Assembly (NCBI GenBank): GCA_002388905.1 | Contig: DGNJ01000075.1 | Coordinates: 5,685 to 69,684, forward strand | Source of the DNA: Cellvibrionales bacterium UBA4495 | GTDB taxonomy: Bacteria; Pseudomonadota; Gammaproteobacteria; Pseudomonadales; Porticoccaceae | DNA: 64,000 nucleotides | Direction of reading: 5' to 3' | In this document: positions 45,055 through 53,581 of the stretch, one piece after another | Layout of the letters: the number at the start of each line of letters is the position of its first letter | Numbering within the stretch: position 1 is the first letter of the stretch | The notes under the pieces: generated by a model | What the model was told of the DNA's origin: nothing | What the model saw: the letters and a program-made list of their open reading frames with translations, nothing else | The model's database searches: none | Made by a program: the position numbers and the translations under genes

Positions 45055-46110
45055 TTACGCCTCCAGTAGTTCCCGCACGGCCTGCTCAATACGCTCCTCG
45101 CTGGGCATATAAAGCTGTTCCAGTACCGGGGAAAAGGGCACGGGTGTATGGGGCGCCGTAACCTTGCGTATGGGTGCACGCAGGGCGCTGAATGCCTTTT
45201 CGACGGCGATGCTGGCGATGTCCGCAGCCAGGCTGCAGCGGGGATTGGCCTCGTCGACAATCACCAGCCGACCGCTCATCTCGACACTTTCCAGGATTGC
45301 CTCTTCGTCCAGGGGGGAAATGGTGCGGGGGTCGATGACGTCGGCGGCGATTCCTTCCCTGGCCAGCTTGTCGGCTACGGCATTGGCCCTGGGTACCATG
45401 GCGGATAGGGCCACGATAGTGATGTCGGAGCCCTCCCGGTTGAAAGAGGCCTCGCCGAAAGGAATGGTGTAGGGCTCGTCCGGGACTTCACATTTGGTGT
45501 CGTACAGCGTCTTGTGTTCCAGGAAAATTACCGGATCGTCGTCGCGGATCGCACTGAGCATCAACCCCTTGGCGTCATAGGCATTGCTCGGCATCACGAC
45601 TTTCAGGCCCGGAATATGCGCCACTACCGGATGCAGCATGTTGGAATGCTGAGCACCGGCACTCATGCCGGCGCCAACGGTCGCGCGGATGACCATGGGG
45701 GTGCGGGCCTTGCCGCCGAACATGTAGCGGAACTTGGCGGCCTGGTTGAAAATCTGGTCAAAACAGACGCCGATAAAATCGAAAAACATCAGTTCCGCCA
45801 CCGGGCGCAGGCCGGTGTTGGCGGCGCCGGCTGCAGCGCCGATGATGGCGGATTCGGTAATGGGGGTGTCGATTACCCGTTCCCGGCCAAACTCGGGCAT
45901 AAGGCCCTTGGTCACGCCGAAGACGCCGCCGTAGGCGTCGTCCTGACCGGGAGTGCCGGCGCCGCCGGAAACCTCTTCCCCCATGATGATAACAGTGGGG
46001 TCGGCGCGCATTTCCTGGCGCAGGGCTTCGTTAATGGCTTCCCGGTAAGTCTTGACGGGCGCGGATTGGGTGCTGGTTGTCTCGGTGGAGGCTTTGGCTT
46101 TGCTGGTCAT
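45055..46110 (-). CDS. 2-oxoacid/acetoin dehydrogenase E1 beta subunit
   Basis: A 351-residue transketolase-like E1 beta subunit. Conserved parts are TYREAINEALRQEM, VIIMGEEVSGGAG, RVIDTPITESAIIGAAAGAA (Glu that activates the TPP ring), MSAGAQHSNMLHP, and DPRTISPLDEEAILESV. The first 18 residues are Ser/Thr-rich and not conserved. With the alpha subunit it forms the TPP-dependent E1 of an acetoin-, pyruvate- or branched-chain-type complex; the alpha subunit resembles AcoA. The gap to E1a is 11 bases. Confidence 0.94.
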   Translation of the reverse strand: MTSKAKASTETTSTQSAPVKTYREAINEALRQEMRADPTVIIMGEEVSGGAGTPGQDDAYGGVFGVTKGLMPEFGRERVIDTPITESAIIGAAAGAANTGLRPVAELMFFDFIGVCFDQIFNQAAKFRYMFGGKARTPMVIRATVGAGMSAGAQHSNMLHPVVAHIPGLKVVMPSNAYDAKGLMLSAIRDDDPVIFLEHKTLYDTKCEVPDEPYTIPFGEASFNREGSDITIVALSAMVPRANAVADKLAREGIAADVIDPRTISPLDEEAILESVEMSGRLVIVDEANPRCSLAADIASIAVEKAFSALRAPIRKVTAPHTPVPFSPVLEQLYMPSEERIEQAVRELLEA

Positions 46111-46121
46111 GGCGCAATTCC

Positions 46122-47090
46122 TTAATAAGAGACGTACACGTCGGTGGTCAGTTCGCTGGGATCCGGTTGGGGGGCCGCCAGGGCTTCTTCCACCGCCCGG
46201 TCAATCAGGTCCGCCACTTCCTGGTCGATGGTTTTGAGTTCGGATGTCTTGAGCCAGCCCTCGCCAGTGACGCGCTCCCGGAATTTGGTCAGGCAGTCCC
46301 GCTCCTTGCGCAGTTTCTTGACCTCATCCTTGGCCCGGTAGAGCTGTGGGTCGCCGATAAAGTGACCGTTGAAGCGCACGGTATCGGCCTCGATCGAGGT
46401 GGGGCCGCCGCCATCGCGGGCCCGCTTAACGGCGCCGGCGACGGTCTCGTAGACGGCGAAGAAGTCTGTGCCGTCGACTTTTTCCGCGGGCATGCCAAAG
46501 GCCCCGGCACGGCTGGCAATATCCTTGGCGCCCAGGGCGTAACTGACGCCGGTGCCCTCGCCGTACTGGTTGTTCTCGAACATAAAAATATGGGGCAGCT
46601 TGAGGACCACGGCCAGGTTGAGGGCCTCGAGCACTGTGCCCTGGCTGGAACCGCCGTCACCGGTAAAGGATACTGCGATATCCTTTTTGCCCAGCGTCTT
46701 GGCGGATAGAGCGGCCCCGTTGCAAAGGGGCGGCGCGCCGCCGACGATGGCATTGGCGCCGAGCATGCCCTTGTGGAAATCGGCAATATGCATGGAGCCC
46801 CCCTTGCCGCGACAGAGACCGGTGGCCCTTCCCATGATTTCCTTCATCATGCCGATTACGTCGCAGCCCTTGGCGATGCTGTGGCCGTGACCCCGGTGGG
46901 TGCTGCCGATCACGTCACTGTCGGTCAGGTGCATGCACATGCCCACGGCGACCGCCTCCTGGCCGTCGGAAACATGGACAAAACCGGGGATATTGCCGCG
47001 CTCGAACTCGACGATCGAGCGCTCTTCGAACAGGCGGATGGTCTTCATGGTGCGGTAGGCCTGCACCAGGAAGTCTTTTTCGTATTGCAT
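46122..47090 (-). CDS. 2-oxoacid/acetoin dehydrogenase E1 alpha subunit (AcoA-like)
   Basis: A 322-residue TPP-binding E1 alpha subunit. GSTHRGHGHSIAKG, the insert GKGGSMHIADFHKGMLGANAIV and the TPP motif GDGGSSQG...ENNQYGEGT are complete. The HGHSIAKG and MHIAD wording matches AcoA-type subunits, which cleave acetoin or a related alpha-hydroxyketone or diketone rather than pyruvate. As first gene of the operon it follows the intergenic region shared with the divergent TetR gene. The true substrate cannot be told from sequence. Confidence 0.94.
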   Translation of the reverse strand: MQYEKDFLVQAYRTMKTIRLFEERSIVEFERGNIPGFVHVSDGQEAVAVGMCMHLTDSDVIGSTHRGHGHSIAKGCDVIGMMKEIMGRATGLCRGKGGSMHIADFHKGMLGANAIVGGAPPLCNGAALSAKTLGKKDIAVSFTGDGGSSQGTVLEALNLAVVLKLPHIFMFENNQYGEGTGVSYALGAKDIASRAGAFGMPAEKVDGTDFFAVYETVAGAVKRARDGGGPTSIEADTVRFNGHFIGDPQLYRAKDEVKKLRKERDCLTKFRERVTGEGWLKTSELKTIDQEVADLIDRAVEEALAAPQPDPSELTTDVYVSY

Positions 47091-47167
47091 CGGGAGTGCC
47101 CCCTTGGAGGAAGTTGTTTGTCTGGTCCTGTAACGATCGAATATACACCATGGCGATCAAAAAAATC

Positions 47168-47197
47168 AAACATGAATGTTTTGAGCGTGCCTGCTCA
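47168..47197. promoter_or_regulatory. Paired palindromes in the TetR/E1a intergenic region
   Basis: A perfect 14-bp palindrome AAACATGAATGTTT at 47168-47181 (flanks TCA/TGA extend it imperfectly) abuts TGAGC-N6-GCTCA at 47182-47197. Both lie between the E1a start and the TetR start and are good candidates for the TetR operator. Confidence 0.55.
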
Positions 47198-47290
47198 TAT
47201 ATGGTAGTATCAACCAAGTCCCAGGAGAGCGATGTGCCGGCCATATCAGGCAGCAAAGGGAGTGTTGAAAACCGGAACGGGTAAGGGCAG

Positions 47291-47995
47291 ATGACCAGTA
47301 AAATGACCAAGAAAGTGAAAAAGACCCAGAAAAACAGCAAACCGAGCCGAAGCGGCGACAGTTGGCAGGCGGAAAAGAGCGCGATGACGCGAAAATCCAT
47401 CCTGGATGCCACCATCGAATGCTTTATCGAACTGGGCTACGCCAAGACCACCACGGCCATGATTGCCGAGTATGCCGGCGTTTCCCGCGGCGCCATGATG
47501 CACCATTTCCCCTCCAGGCTTGCTGTACTCAGGGCCGCCATCGAGTACCTGCACGAGCAGCGCCTTCGTGAGTACCACGAACTGATGATGAATATTGACC
47601 TGCCCAACGAACAACTGAGCAGGGAAAAGATCCGTTTATCCGTGGAGGGGGCCTGGCGATACGTTAATCTGCCGTCCTTTGTCGCCTACCATGAACTGCT
47701 CGCCGCCTCCCGCACGGATCCGGAGCTCAATGACATCATGCAACCCCTGGAGCGGGACTTCGAAGGTCTCTTTCTCCAGACCGTTAAAGAGGAATTCCCC
47801 CACTGGGCGGAGCTGGACATTCTCGATCTGTGCAATGACCTGGTCCAGTTCATGATGCGCGGCATGGCTTTAAGCCACATGGCGACGCGCAGAAAACAGC
47901 GTGCCGAACGGATGATCGAATATATCACCGACAGCCTCGATCAACTGTATACCAAAGCTGCCAAGCAACAGGGAAGGACTTCCCGGTCGGCCTGA
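47291..47995 (+). CDS. TetR-family regulator, divergent from the seven-gene operon
   Basis: A 234-residue TetR protein with a long Lys/Ser-rich N-terminal tail (residues 1-32) and helix-turn-helix at about 33-80 (KSILDATIECFIELGYAKTTTAMIAEYAGVSRGAMMHHFPSR). The remaining helical domain would bind the inducer. Position and the palindromes at 47168-47197 suggest it represses the E1a-to-Rieske operon and itself. The ATG at 47291 follows AAGGGC. Confidence 0.9.
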   Translation: MTSKMTKKVKKTQKNSKPSRSGDSWQAEKSAMTRKSILDATIECFIELGYAKTTTAMIAEYAGVSRGAMMHHFPSRLAVLRAAIEYLHEQRLREYHELMMNIDLPNEQLSREKIRLSVEGAWRYVNLPSFVAYHELLAASRTDPELNDIMQPLERDFEGLFLQTVKEEFPHWAELDILDLCNDLVQFMMRGMALSHMATRRKQRAERMIEYITDSLDQLYTKAAKQQGRTSRSA

Positions 47996-48073
47996 TTGCC
48001 CGAAGCACTATCCTGACCTCGCCGCGGCATTTTCTTTTCGGCCAGGATTCCTGCCTGGATCAGTGTTACACGC

Positions 48074-48877
48074 TCAGTCCGTTTGTTTCGGACTGTTTTC
48101 CCGGCGCCAGTTCGAAAGCCGCTCTATAAAGTCGCCGGCGGCCATGGCCGTGGTCTCCGCTTCCACCTCCACCTGTTCGCCGTGAGCGAGCGGTCCGGAC
48201 CACAGGGCCTGCAGGCAGCGCTTGGTGCCGGCAAATGCGGCGCCGGAACACTGATCAAGCCGTTCAACGACTGATTTCACATGCTCGTCCAGATCATGGT
48301 CGCTTTTGAAGGAACGGGTAACCAGGTCAATCTCCGCGGCCCGGGCACCGGAAATGGCCTCTCCCAGTAGCAGCATCTCCTGGGCCCGTCGAAAAGCCAG
48401 CATCCTTCCACCCCACTGAGTGCCGCCCCAGGCCGCTACGAATCCCAGCGTCACTTCCGGAAAGCTGAACCGGGCCGCGTCCGTGGTGTAGAGAAAGTCG
48501 CAGCGAAGCAGCAGTTCGAGGCCACCGCCCAGGGCGCCGGACCTGGCGATGCCGATGACCGGCTTGGGAAGATTGGCGATGAGGCGACCCAGGGCCTGGC
48601 CCCGGTGCACCAGAACCTGAAAATCCTCTGATTCAAGCTCATTGAGGCTCGGCTTGAGTTCATTGACCATCACGGCGCCCCGGTGAAACCCGGGACCACC
48701 GGCATCGATAACAACGGCCGTGACCGCGTTATCCTCGTGAGCCCGTTTGAATTGTGCAGTCAATGCCCGCCACATGGCCAGGCTGATGCCGTAGGATTCG
48801 CCGGCGTTATCTTTTGTCAGGTAAAGGACGCCTTTGTCGAGACGGCGTATGAGCGGCTCGCTATTTTCCAGTGGCAT
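48074..48877 (-). CDS. Enoyl-CoA hydratase/isomerase-family (crotonase) protein
   Basis: A 267-residue crotonase-fold protein. The oxyanion and acid region GALGGGLELLLRCDFLYTTDAARFSFPEVTLGFVAAWGGTQ keeps Glu at both positions used by hydratases (GGGLEL and FPEV). The upstream CoA-binding loop reads AGGPGFHRGAVMV instead of the common GxxFxAGxD, so a related reaction (isomerase, hydrolase) is possible. It is a single minus-strand gene facing a divergent reductase gene across a region with an AAACA-N8-TGTTT site. Confidence 0.85.
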   Translation of the reverse strand: MPLENSEPLIRRLDKGVLYLTKDNAGESYGISLAMWRALTAQFKRAHEDNAVTAVVIDAGGPGFHRGAVMVNELKPSLNELESEDFQVLVHRGQALGRLIANLPKPVIGIARSGALGGGLELLLRCDFLYTTDAARFSFPEVTLGFVAAWGGTQWGGRMLAFRRAQEMLLLGEAISGARAAEIDLVTRSFKSDHDLDEHVKSVVERLDQCSGAAFAGTKRCLQALWSGPLAHGEQVEVEAETTAMAAGDFIERLSNWRRENSPKQTD

Positions 48878-48945
48878 GATTTCTTGCTTATCCCTTGTCA
48901 GTTGCCCTTCCGGCCGGCGACACGCGGCGGGGCAATACGGTACGA

Positions 48946-48963
48946 AAACAATCTAAACTGTTT
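48946..48963. promoter_or_regulatory. AAACA-N8-TGTTT operator-like site, copy A
   Basis: Perfect 5-bp arms with an 8-bp spacer between the divergent genes at 48074-48877 and 49067. A near copy lies at 53460-53477. Confidence 0.45.
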
Positions 48964-49066
48964 GTTTGTCACCGGAGGTATGGTATGTTCTGGCGCCACT
49001 TTATTCAATTGGTATCGCATGCGGTGCCCTGAAGGGGCAGACTGAGCGGTACTGGAGGATCGGTAC

Positions 49067-50029
49067 ATGAAAGCCGCAATGTATTCAAAAAATGGTTCTC
49101 CGGAGGTTTTGGAATACCGGGATGCTCCGGATCCCACCCTAGGTCCCGACCAGGTGCTGATCCGGGTCAAGGCCATCAGTATCGAGGGAGGCGACCTGCT
49201 CAACCGGCGGCTGGTGCCCCCGCCGTCCTTTCCCCATATCGGCGGCTATCAGGCCGCCGGCATCATTGAAGCCACGGGCAGCGATGTGACCGGCCTCTCG
49301 GTGGGGCAACATGTGGTCGCTTTCAATTGGGCGGGGTCCCACGCCGAACTGTTTTGCGTTCCGACCCATTATGTCTATTCGTTACCGGAATCCCTGGACT
49401 TCGAGCTGGCCTCCACCATTCCGGTGCCTTTCGGCACGGCGGATGACAGCCTCTTCGAATTCGGCGGACTCGCTGCCGGGGAAACCGTGCTTATCCAGGG
49501 TGCCGCCGGCGGCGTCGGTATTGCCGCGGTGCAGTTGGCCGGCAGGGCCGGTGCCACCGTGATTGGCACCAGTTCCAGCGATGAGCGATTGTCCCGCCTG
49601 CGCTCCCTGGGCATGGATCATGGTATCAACTACCGGAGCGAGGACATTGCCGAAAGAGCGCTGGAACTGACCGGCGGCAAGGGCGTGGATCTGGTGGTGG
49701 ACCTCGCCGGCGGCAACGCGGTCGACGACCTGTTCAAGGCCGTCCGTTACCGGGGCAGGATTGCGGTCGTCGGGGCTTCCAGCGGCGATCTGCCCAGTTT
49801 CGGGTTTTTCGATATTATCCGCAAAAGCCTGACACTGGCGGGGGTTTCTTTCGGACGCGAAATGCATCTGCCCCGCGTCCACAGGATGCTGGACGGGCTG
49901 ATTGACGAGGTGGCAACCGGAAAATTGCATATGCCCATCGACAGAACCTTTCCCCTGAGTGAAGCGGCCGCGGCGCACTGGTATGCGGAAGAGGCCCATC
50001 CCTTTGGACGGGTATTGATGATTCCCTAA
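49067..50029 (+). CDS. Zinc-independent medium-chain reductase (quinone-oxidoreductase-like)
   Basis: A 320-residue MDR-family NAD(P)H-dependent reductase: MKAAMYSKNGSPEVLEY, GGYQAAGIIEATGSDV and the nucleotide motif GAAGGVGIAAVQLA. The zinc-ligand cysteines of alcohol dehydrogenases are absent, as in quinone or enoyl reductases. It would reduce an activated double bond or quinone. GGAGG precedes the ATG, and its stop codon overlaps the start of the LuxR-family gene by one base, so the two are translationally coupled. Confidence 0.88.
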   Translation: MKAAMYSKNGSPEVLEYRDAPDPTLGPDQVLIRVKAISIEGGDLLNRRLVPPPSFPHIGGYQAAGIIEATGSDVTGLSVGQHVVAFNWAGSHAELFCVPTHYVYSLPESLDFELASTIPVPFGTADDSLFEFGGLAAGETVLIQGAAGGVGIAAVQLAGRAGATVIGTSSSDERLSRLRSLGMDHGINYRSEDIAERALELTGGKGVDLVVDLAGGNAVDDLFKAVRYRGRIAVVGASSGDLPSFGFFDIIRKSLTLAGVSFGREMHLPRVHRMLDGLIDEVATGKLHMPIDRTFPLSEAAAAHWYAEEAHPFGRVLMIP

Positions 50030-50811
50030 TGTCCCTGACGGGTGGTCTGGTCATGAACGGTATTGCAGAACAGTTTCGGCAACGTATTGACGGTCAGCCG
50101 CTGGACAGGGCCAGCGAGATTCTTGCCCAGGTCGCTTCCGATATGGGCTGGGACCTGGCGGCATTCATGGGCGATACGACCCAGAGGCGGTTGCCACGCG
50201 ATCAGGCGGGAGATTATATTGCCCGGCGCATGGGCTGGCCTGCGGAATACCTGGCCGAATGGTCGAGACGCAATATGGCAGGGCACTGTCCCGTAGGCCG
50301 GCGCTGTGGCCGGGTGGCCTGGCCTTTCCGGTGGGAATCCGTGCCTACAGCCCGCTGCTGGCGGGATCTGCGGCTGGTGGACGACCAGCGCGAGGCGCTG
50401 GCGTTCTACCGGGAGTGCGCTGAGGGTGCGGTGACGGTTCCCGTACACCGGCCCGGCGGCAAAACCGGCTATGTCAGCTGGTTCAGCCGTTCGCGACGGC
50501 GACTGCGAAGCCTTTCCGAGGAGTGCCACGACAGCATTCACCTGCTGTCCCACCTTTTCATGCACCACTTCGATCAAGTGAACGACTGGACCGGCAGCCC
50601 TGTGTCGGCCAGGGAACTGACCCGGCGGGAACTCGAGTGTCTGACCTGGGCGGCCCGTGGCAAGACAGAGGAAGAAATCGGCTTGATTATCGGACGCTCG
50701 CCCGCCACTGCCCGGTTCCACTTGCGCAACGCCATGGCAAAGCTGGATGCCAGCAATCGCACCCATGCCGTGGCCAGGGCCTGTAGCCGGGGTCTCGTTG
50801 TGGTCGACTGA
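50029..50811 (+). CDS. LuxR-family solo regulator
   Basis: A 260-residue regulator: an N-terminal autoinducer-binding-like domain (about 15-170, GWDLAAFMGD..., GWPAEYLAEWSRRN, WPFRWES) and a C-terminal GerE/LuxR helix-turn-helix (about 195-255, LTRRELECLTWAARGKTEEEIGLIIGRSPATARFHLRNAMAKLDASNRTHAVARA). There is no luxI synthase in the window. The segment usually reading DPV, whose Asp binds the acyl-homoserine-lactone amide, reads HCPV, so the ligand is probably not a standard AHL. Alternative start at 50053 (MNGIAEQF). Coupled to the upstream reductase gene. Confidence 0.85.
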   Translation: MSLTGGLVMNGIAEQFRQRIDGQPLDRASEILAQVASDMGWDLAAFMGDTTQRRLPRDQAGDYIARRMGWPAEYLAEWSRRNMAGHCPVGRRCGRVAWPFRWESVPTARCWRDLRLVDDQREALAFYRECAEGAVTVPVHRPGGKTGYVSWFSRSRRRLRSLSEECHDSIHLLSHLFMHHFDQVNDWTGSPVSARELTRRELECLTWAARGKTEEEIGLIIGRSPATARFHLRNAMAKLDASNRTHAVARACSRGLVVVD

Positions 50812-50838
50812 AGCTGTCTGGGCGCCGCGGACGGTGGA

Positions 50839-51852
50839 TCAGGCCAGCTTGACCAGGCATTTCCCCCGACTTTTACCTGTGAGCATGTCGCTGTAGGCTT
50901 GAGCTGTTTCGCCGATGCCATCCGCGACGGTGACCGGACTGCTCAGCTTTCCGGCCGCAATCCAGTCGCTCATTTCGGCGATAGCCTCCGGATAGCGGTC
51001 CATGTAATCGGAGAACATGAAGCCCTCGGCCCTGGCGCGCTTGGTAATAAGTTCCCACATATGATGGATGCCTTCGTGGCTGTCGGTATCGTACTGGGAA
51101 ATTGCTCCGCACAGGACAATGCGGGCACCCAGGGCCAGGTGTTGCATGGCTGTATCGAGGAGGGCGCCGCCCACGTTGTCGAAGTAAATATCGAGGCCGT
51201 CCGGAAACTGGTGTTCCAGTTGGGAAGACAGGTCTTCCCCGGCGCGATAATTAACCGCGGCATCGTAATTCAGCTCATCCCGGAGCCACGCACACTTTTC
51301 CTCGGAGCTGCTCATGCCCACGGTGCGGCAGCCCTTGATTTTGGCGATCTGGCCGACGATGGCACCGACCCCACCGCCGGCGGCACTGACCAGGATATTG
51401 TCCCCCCGGCGCGGCCTGCCGATATCCAGTAAACCAAAATAGGCCGTCATTCCCGCAGGACCCAGGGCAGCCAGGTATTCGTGGAGGGGTACTCCTTCGG
51501 ACTCATCTATGATCGTCATCAGGTCGGAGCCGTCCGCGACACTCCAGGTTTCCCAGGCGGTGCGCCCCATTACCAGGGCGCCCTCCGGATACTCCGGGTG
51601 GCGGGATTCAGCGATGCGGCCGAGGACGATGCTCTGGACAGGCGCATCCAGGGGCATGGCGGACAGGTAGTTGTCGCTCGCCCCTTCGTTCATCCACTGC
51701 CTGAAACCGGCATCCAGTGAGAGGTAAAGGTTTTTGATCAGGAACTGACCGTCCTCAAGGGCCGGCAGTTCGCTTTCCATCAACCGGAAATTTTCTGCGC
51801 TCAGTGCCCCCTCGGGCCTCGACGCGAGTACGACTTGCTGATTTGTGGCCAT
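50839..51852 (-). CDS. NADP-dependent medium-chain reductase (CurA/leukotriene-B4-dehydrogenase type)
   Basis: A 337-residue MDR enzyme of the CurA/YncB/LTB4DH group: NQQVVLASRPEGALSAENF, PRRGDNILVSAAGGGVGAIVGQIAK, and DIYFDNVGGALLDTAM are characteristic. These enzymes reduce alpha,beta-unsaturated ketones or acids. The start at 51852 is behind GGGAGA; the open frame continues 21 codons further. A perfect 11-base copy of a TetR half-site (51919-51929) lies 67 bases upstream. Confidence 0.9.
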   Translation of the reverse strand: MATNQQVVLASRPEGALSAENFRLMESELPALEDGQFLIKNLYLSLDAGFRQWMNEGASDNYLSAMPLDAPVQSIVLGRIAESRHPEYPEGALVMGRTAWETWSVADGSDLMTIIDESEGVPLHEYLAALGPAGMTAYFGLLDIGRPRRGDNILVSAAGGGVGAIVGQIAKIKGCRTVGMSSSEEKCAWLRDELNYDAAVNYRAGEDLSSQLEHQFPDGLDIYFDNVGGALLDTAMQHLALGARIVLCGAISQYDTDSHEGIHHMWELITKRARAEGFMFSDYMDRYPEAIAEMSDWIAAGKLSSPVTVADGIGETAQAYSDMLTGKSRGKCLVKLA

Positions 51853-51918
51853 GGCTGTCTCCCGGTAATGATCCCCTGCCCGGGCAAAGGCGGGCGTGAA
51901 GGGAGTTGGATGCATAAG

Positions 51919-51929
51919 AATAGTACGAT
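51919..51929. promoter_or_regulatory. Half-site identical to the 27.8-kb TetR operator arm
   Basis: AATAGTACGAT, the complement of the right arm shared by both operators at 27768-27817. The partner arm is not conserved here, so this may be a weak site or chance. Confidence 0.3.
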
Positions 51930-52007
51930 CATATCAGTGCGATATTTCCTGACCACCTGCCGATTCCGGCAGGTGGTCGCAAACCATTTGGTCGGCCCGG
52001 CGGTTCA

Positions 52008-53330
52008 TCAGGTTTCAGCGGCTCCCGTGAGGGAGTTCCGGTTACGGATCATGATCATGGACACGGCGGAGGCCAGGATGGGCAGGGCGAAAATGGCGTA
52101 ACTCTGGGCGGCGGTCCAGAACCAGGCCAGAAGGAAGCCGGCCAGCAGAGGACCGAAGACGGCACCGAGCCGGCCGATGCCGATAGCCATTCCGGTGCCG
52201 GTATTGCGCAACTGGGCATCGAATACCAGGGGGGCCAGGGCGTAGAGGCCAGTGAAGGCTCCGAATAGGCTGATGCCCATCAGGAACGCCAGGCCCAGCA
52301 TCAGGGTAAGTGCGGAACCGACGATGGTCATGGCAAGCATCAGCAGTACGCTTGTCAACATGAAGCCGAGAATAACCCGCTGGATGTCCAGGCGGGTCGC
52401 CAGTACGCCGAACAGCAGTTGACCCATAAGCCCTCCGACATTCAAAAGCACGCCGCCGGATATTCCCTGCTGCATGCTCAACCCGGCATTGACCAGAAGC
52501 TTCGGCGTCCAGCTCATGACAAAATAAAAAGAAGTCATGAGCAGGAAAAACGCCAGGCAAAAGAGAACGGTATTTTTGCGGATATCCGGCGCCAGGGTGT
52601 CCAGCACCGGTATTTTCCGGGTCCTGGCGGGGGCCGAGTCCGGCAGGGATTCGAGGGAATCGTAATCCAGTTTTGCCAGTACCTCATTGATTTTGTCCAG
52701 TGCTCCGACGGGGCGTCTGGCGAGCAGATAGGCCAGGCTTTCCGGCAGGCGGAAATAGACCAGAGGGATCAATATCAGCGAAAACAGACCGCCCAGGATA
52801 AAGACGGAAGGCCAGCCGTATTGGGCAATCAGGTAGACGGCCAGGACCCCTCCCAGCATCGCACCGAGAGGATAGCCGGTGCCGAGAATGGCGATGGACA
52901 AGGAGCGCCGCTGGCTGGAGGCGTATTCGGCAACCATGGTATTGATGCTGGGCAGCATCGTGCCCACACCGATGCCGGTAAGCAGGCGCATGGCGCTCAA
53001 TTGGATGATGTCCGTGCAGAAAGCCGACAGCAGCATGCCAGCGGTGACCACTACCAGGCTGGTCAATATCGCCCAGCGGCGGCCGTACTGGTCGGCCAGG
53101 GGGGCAACAAGGAGAGAGCCCACCATCATGCCGGCGAGCCCCATGCTGAACAGAACCCCGAGCCGCTCGGGAGTAATTGACCACTCCTGCGCTATCTGCG
53201 GTGCGGTGAAGGCGATGGCCAGGACATCGAAGCCGTCGATCATGTTGATGATCACACAGATGGCGATGGCGGCGATCTGGAACCGGCTCATGGCTGACGA
53301 TTGCAGCGTCGTTATTATCGGGTGAGTCAA
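52008..53330 (-). CDS. MFS permease of the AAHS (aromatic acid:H+ symporter) type
   Basis: A 440-residue 12-helix transporter. The family signature INMIDGFDVLAIAFTAPQI is in helix 1, with ADQYGRRWAI in the loop between helices 2 and 3 and a central hydrophilic loop (about 215-240). AAHS members import aromatic or alicyclic acids with protons. The start is TTG at 53330 (THPIITTLQSSAM), because AGGAG sits at ideal spacing; the next in-frame ATG, 13 codons later, lacks a site. It has an AAACA-N8-TGTCT site about 130 bases upstream. It likely imports the acid degraded by nearby enzymes. Confidence 0.88.
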   Translation of the reverse strand: MTHPIITTLQSSAMSRFQIAAIAICVIINMIDGFDVLAIAFTAPQIAQEWSITPERLGVLFSMGLAGMMVGSLLVAPLADQYGRRWAILTSLVVVTAGMLLSAFCTDIIQLSAMRLLTGIGVGTMLPSINTMVAEYASSQRRSLSIAILGTGYPLGAMLGGVLAVYLIAQYGWPSVFILGGLFSLILIPLVYFRLPESLAYLLARRPVGALDKINEVLAKLDYDSLESLPDSAPARTRKIPVLDTLAPDIRKNTVLFCLAFFLLMTSFYFVMSWTPKLLVNAGLSMQQGISGGVLLNVGGLMGQLLFGVLATRLDIQRVILGFMLTSVLLMLAMTIVGSALTLMLGLAFLMGISLFGAFTGLYALAPLVFDAQLRNTGTGMAIGIGRLGAVFGPLLAGFLLAWFWTAAQSYAIFALPILASAVSMIMIRNRNSLTGAAET

Positions 53331-53459
53331 TGTTTTCTCCTGTCGCCGGCGCGATTCGCTGCCGCGGTGCCGGTTTGCCCCCTCAACCCGCCAATGGTCC
53401 GCTTGTCCTGGTGAAAGGGAACGTTGCCGGGCAGCAAGCGCCGGAATCAGTTTGTTTAA

Positions 53460-53477
53460 AAACAGTCTAATATGTCT
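53460..53477. promoter_or_regulatory. AAACA-N8-TGTCT operator-like site, copy B
   Basis: Matches copy A at 48946-48963 in both arms except one base and shares the spacer core TCTAA. It is upstream of the MFS gene. Confidence 0.4.
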
Positions 53478-53581
53478 TTTATATGGCTGGCAAATAGCTG
53501 TTGGTGGCACGGTTTCGTGGTCAATAACCGGGTCTGAAACGGGTTGCGCGCCATGACCACGCTGCGGATCCAGGACAGGGC

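Noticed and set aside
46122-47090. Calling the complex the main pyruvate dehydrogenase
   Set aside because: AcoA-like E1a wording, ETSK lipoyl site and the operon partners argue for a specialised complex; not provable from sequence.
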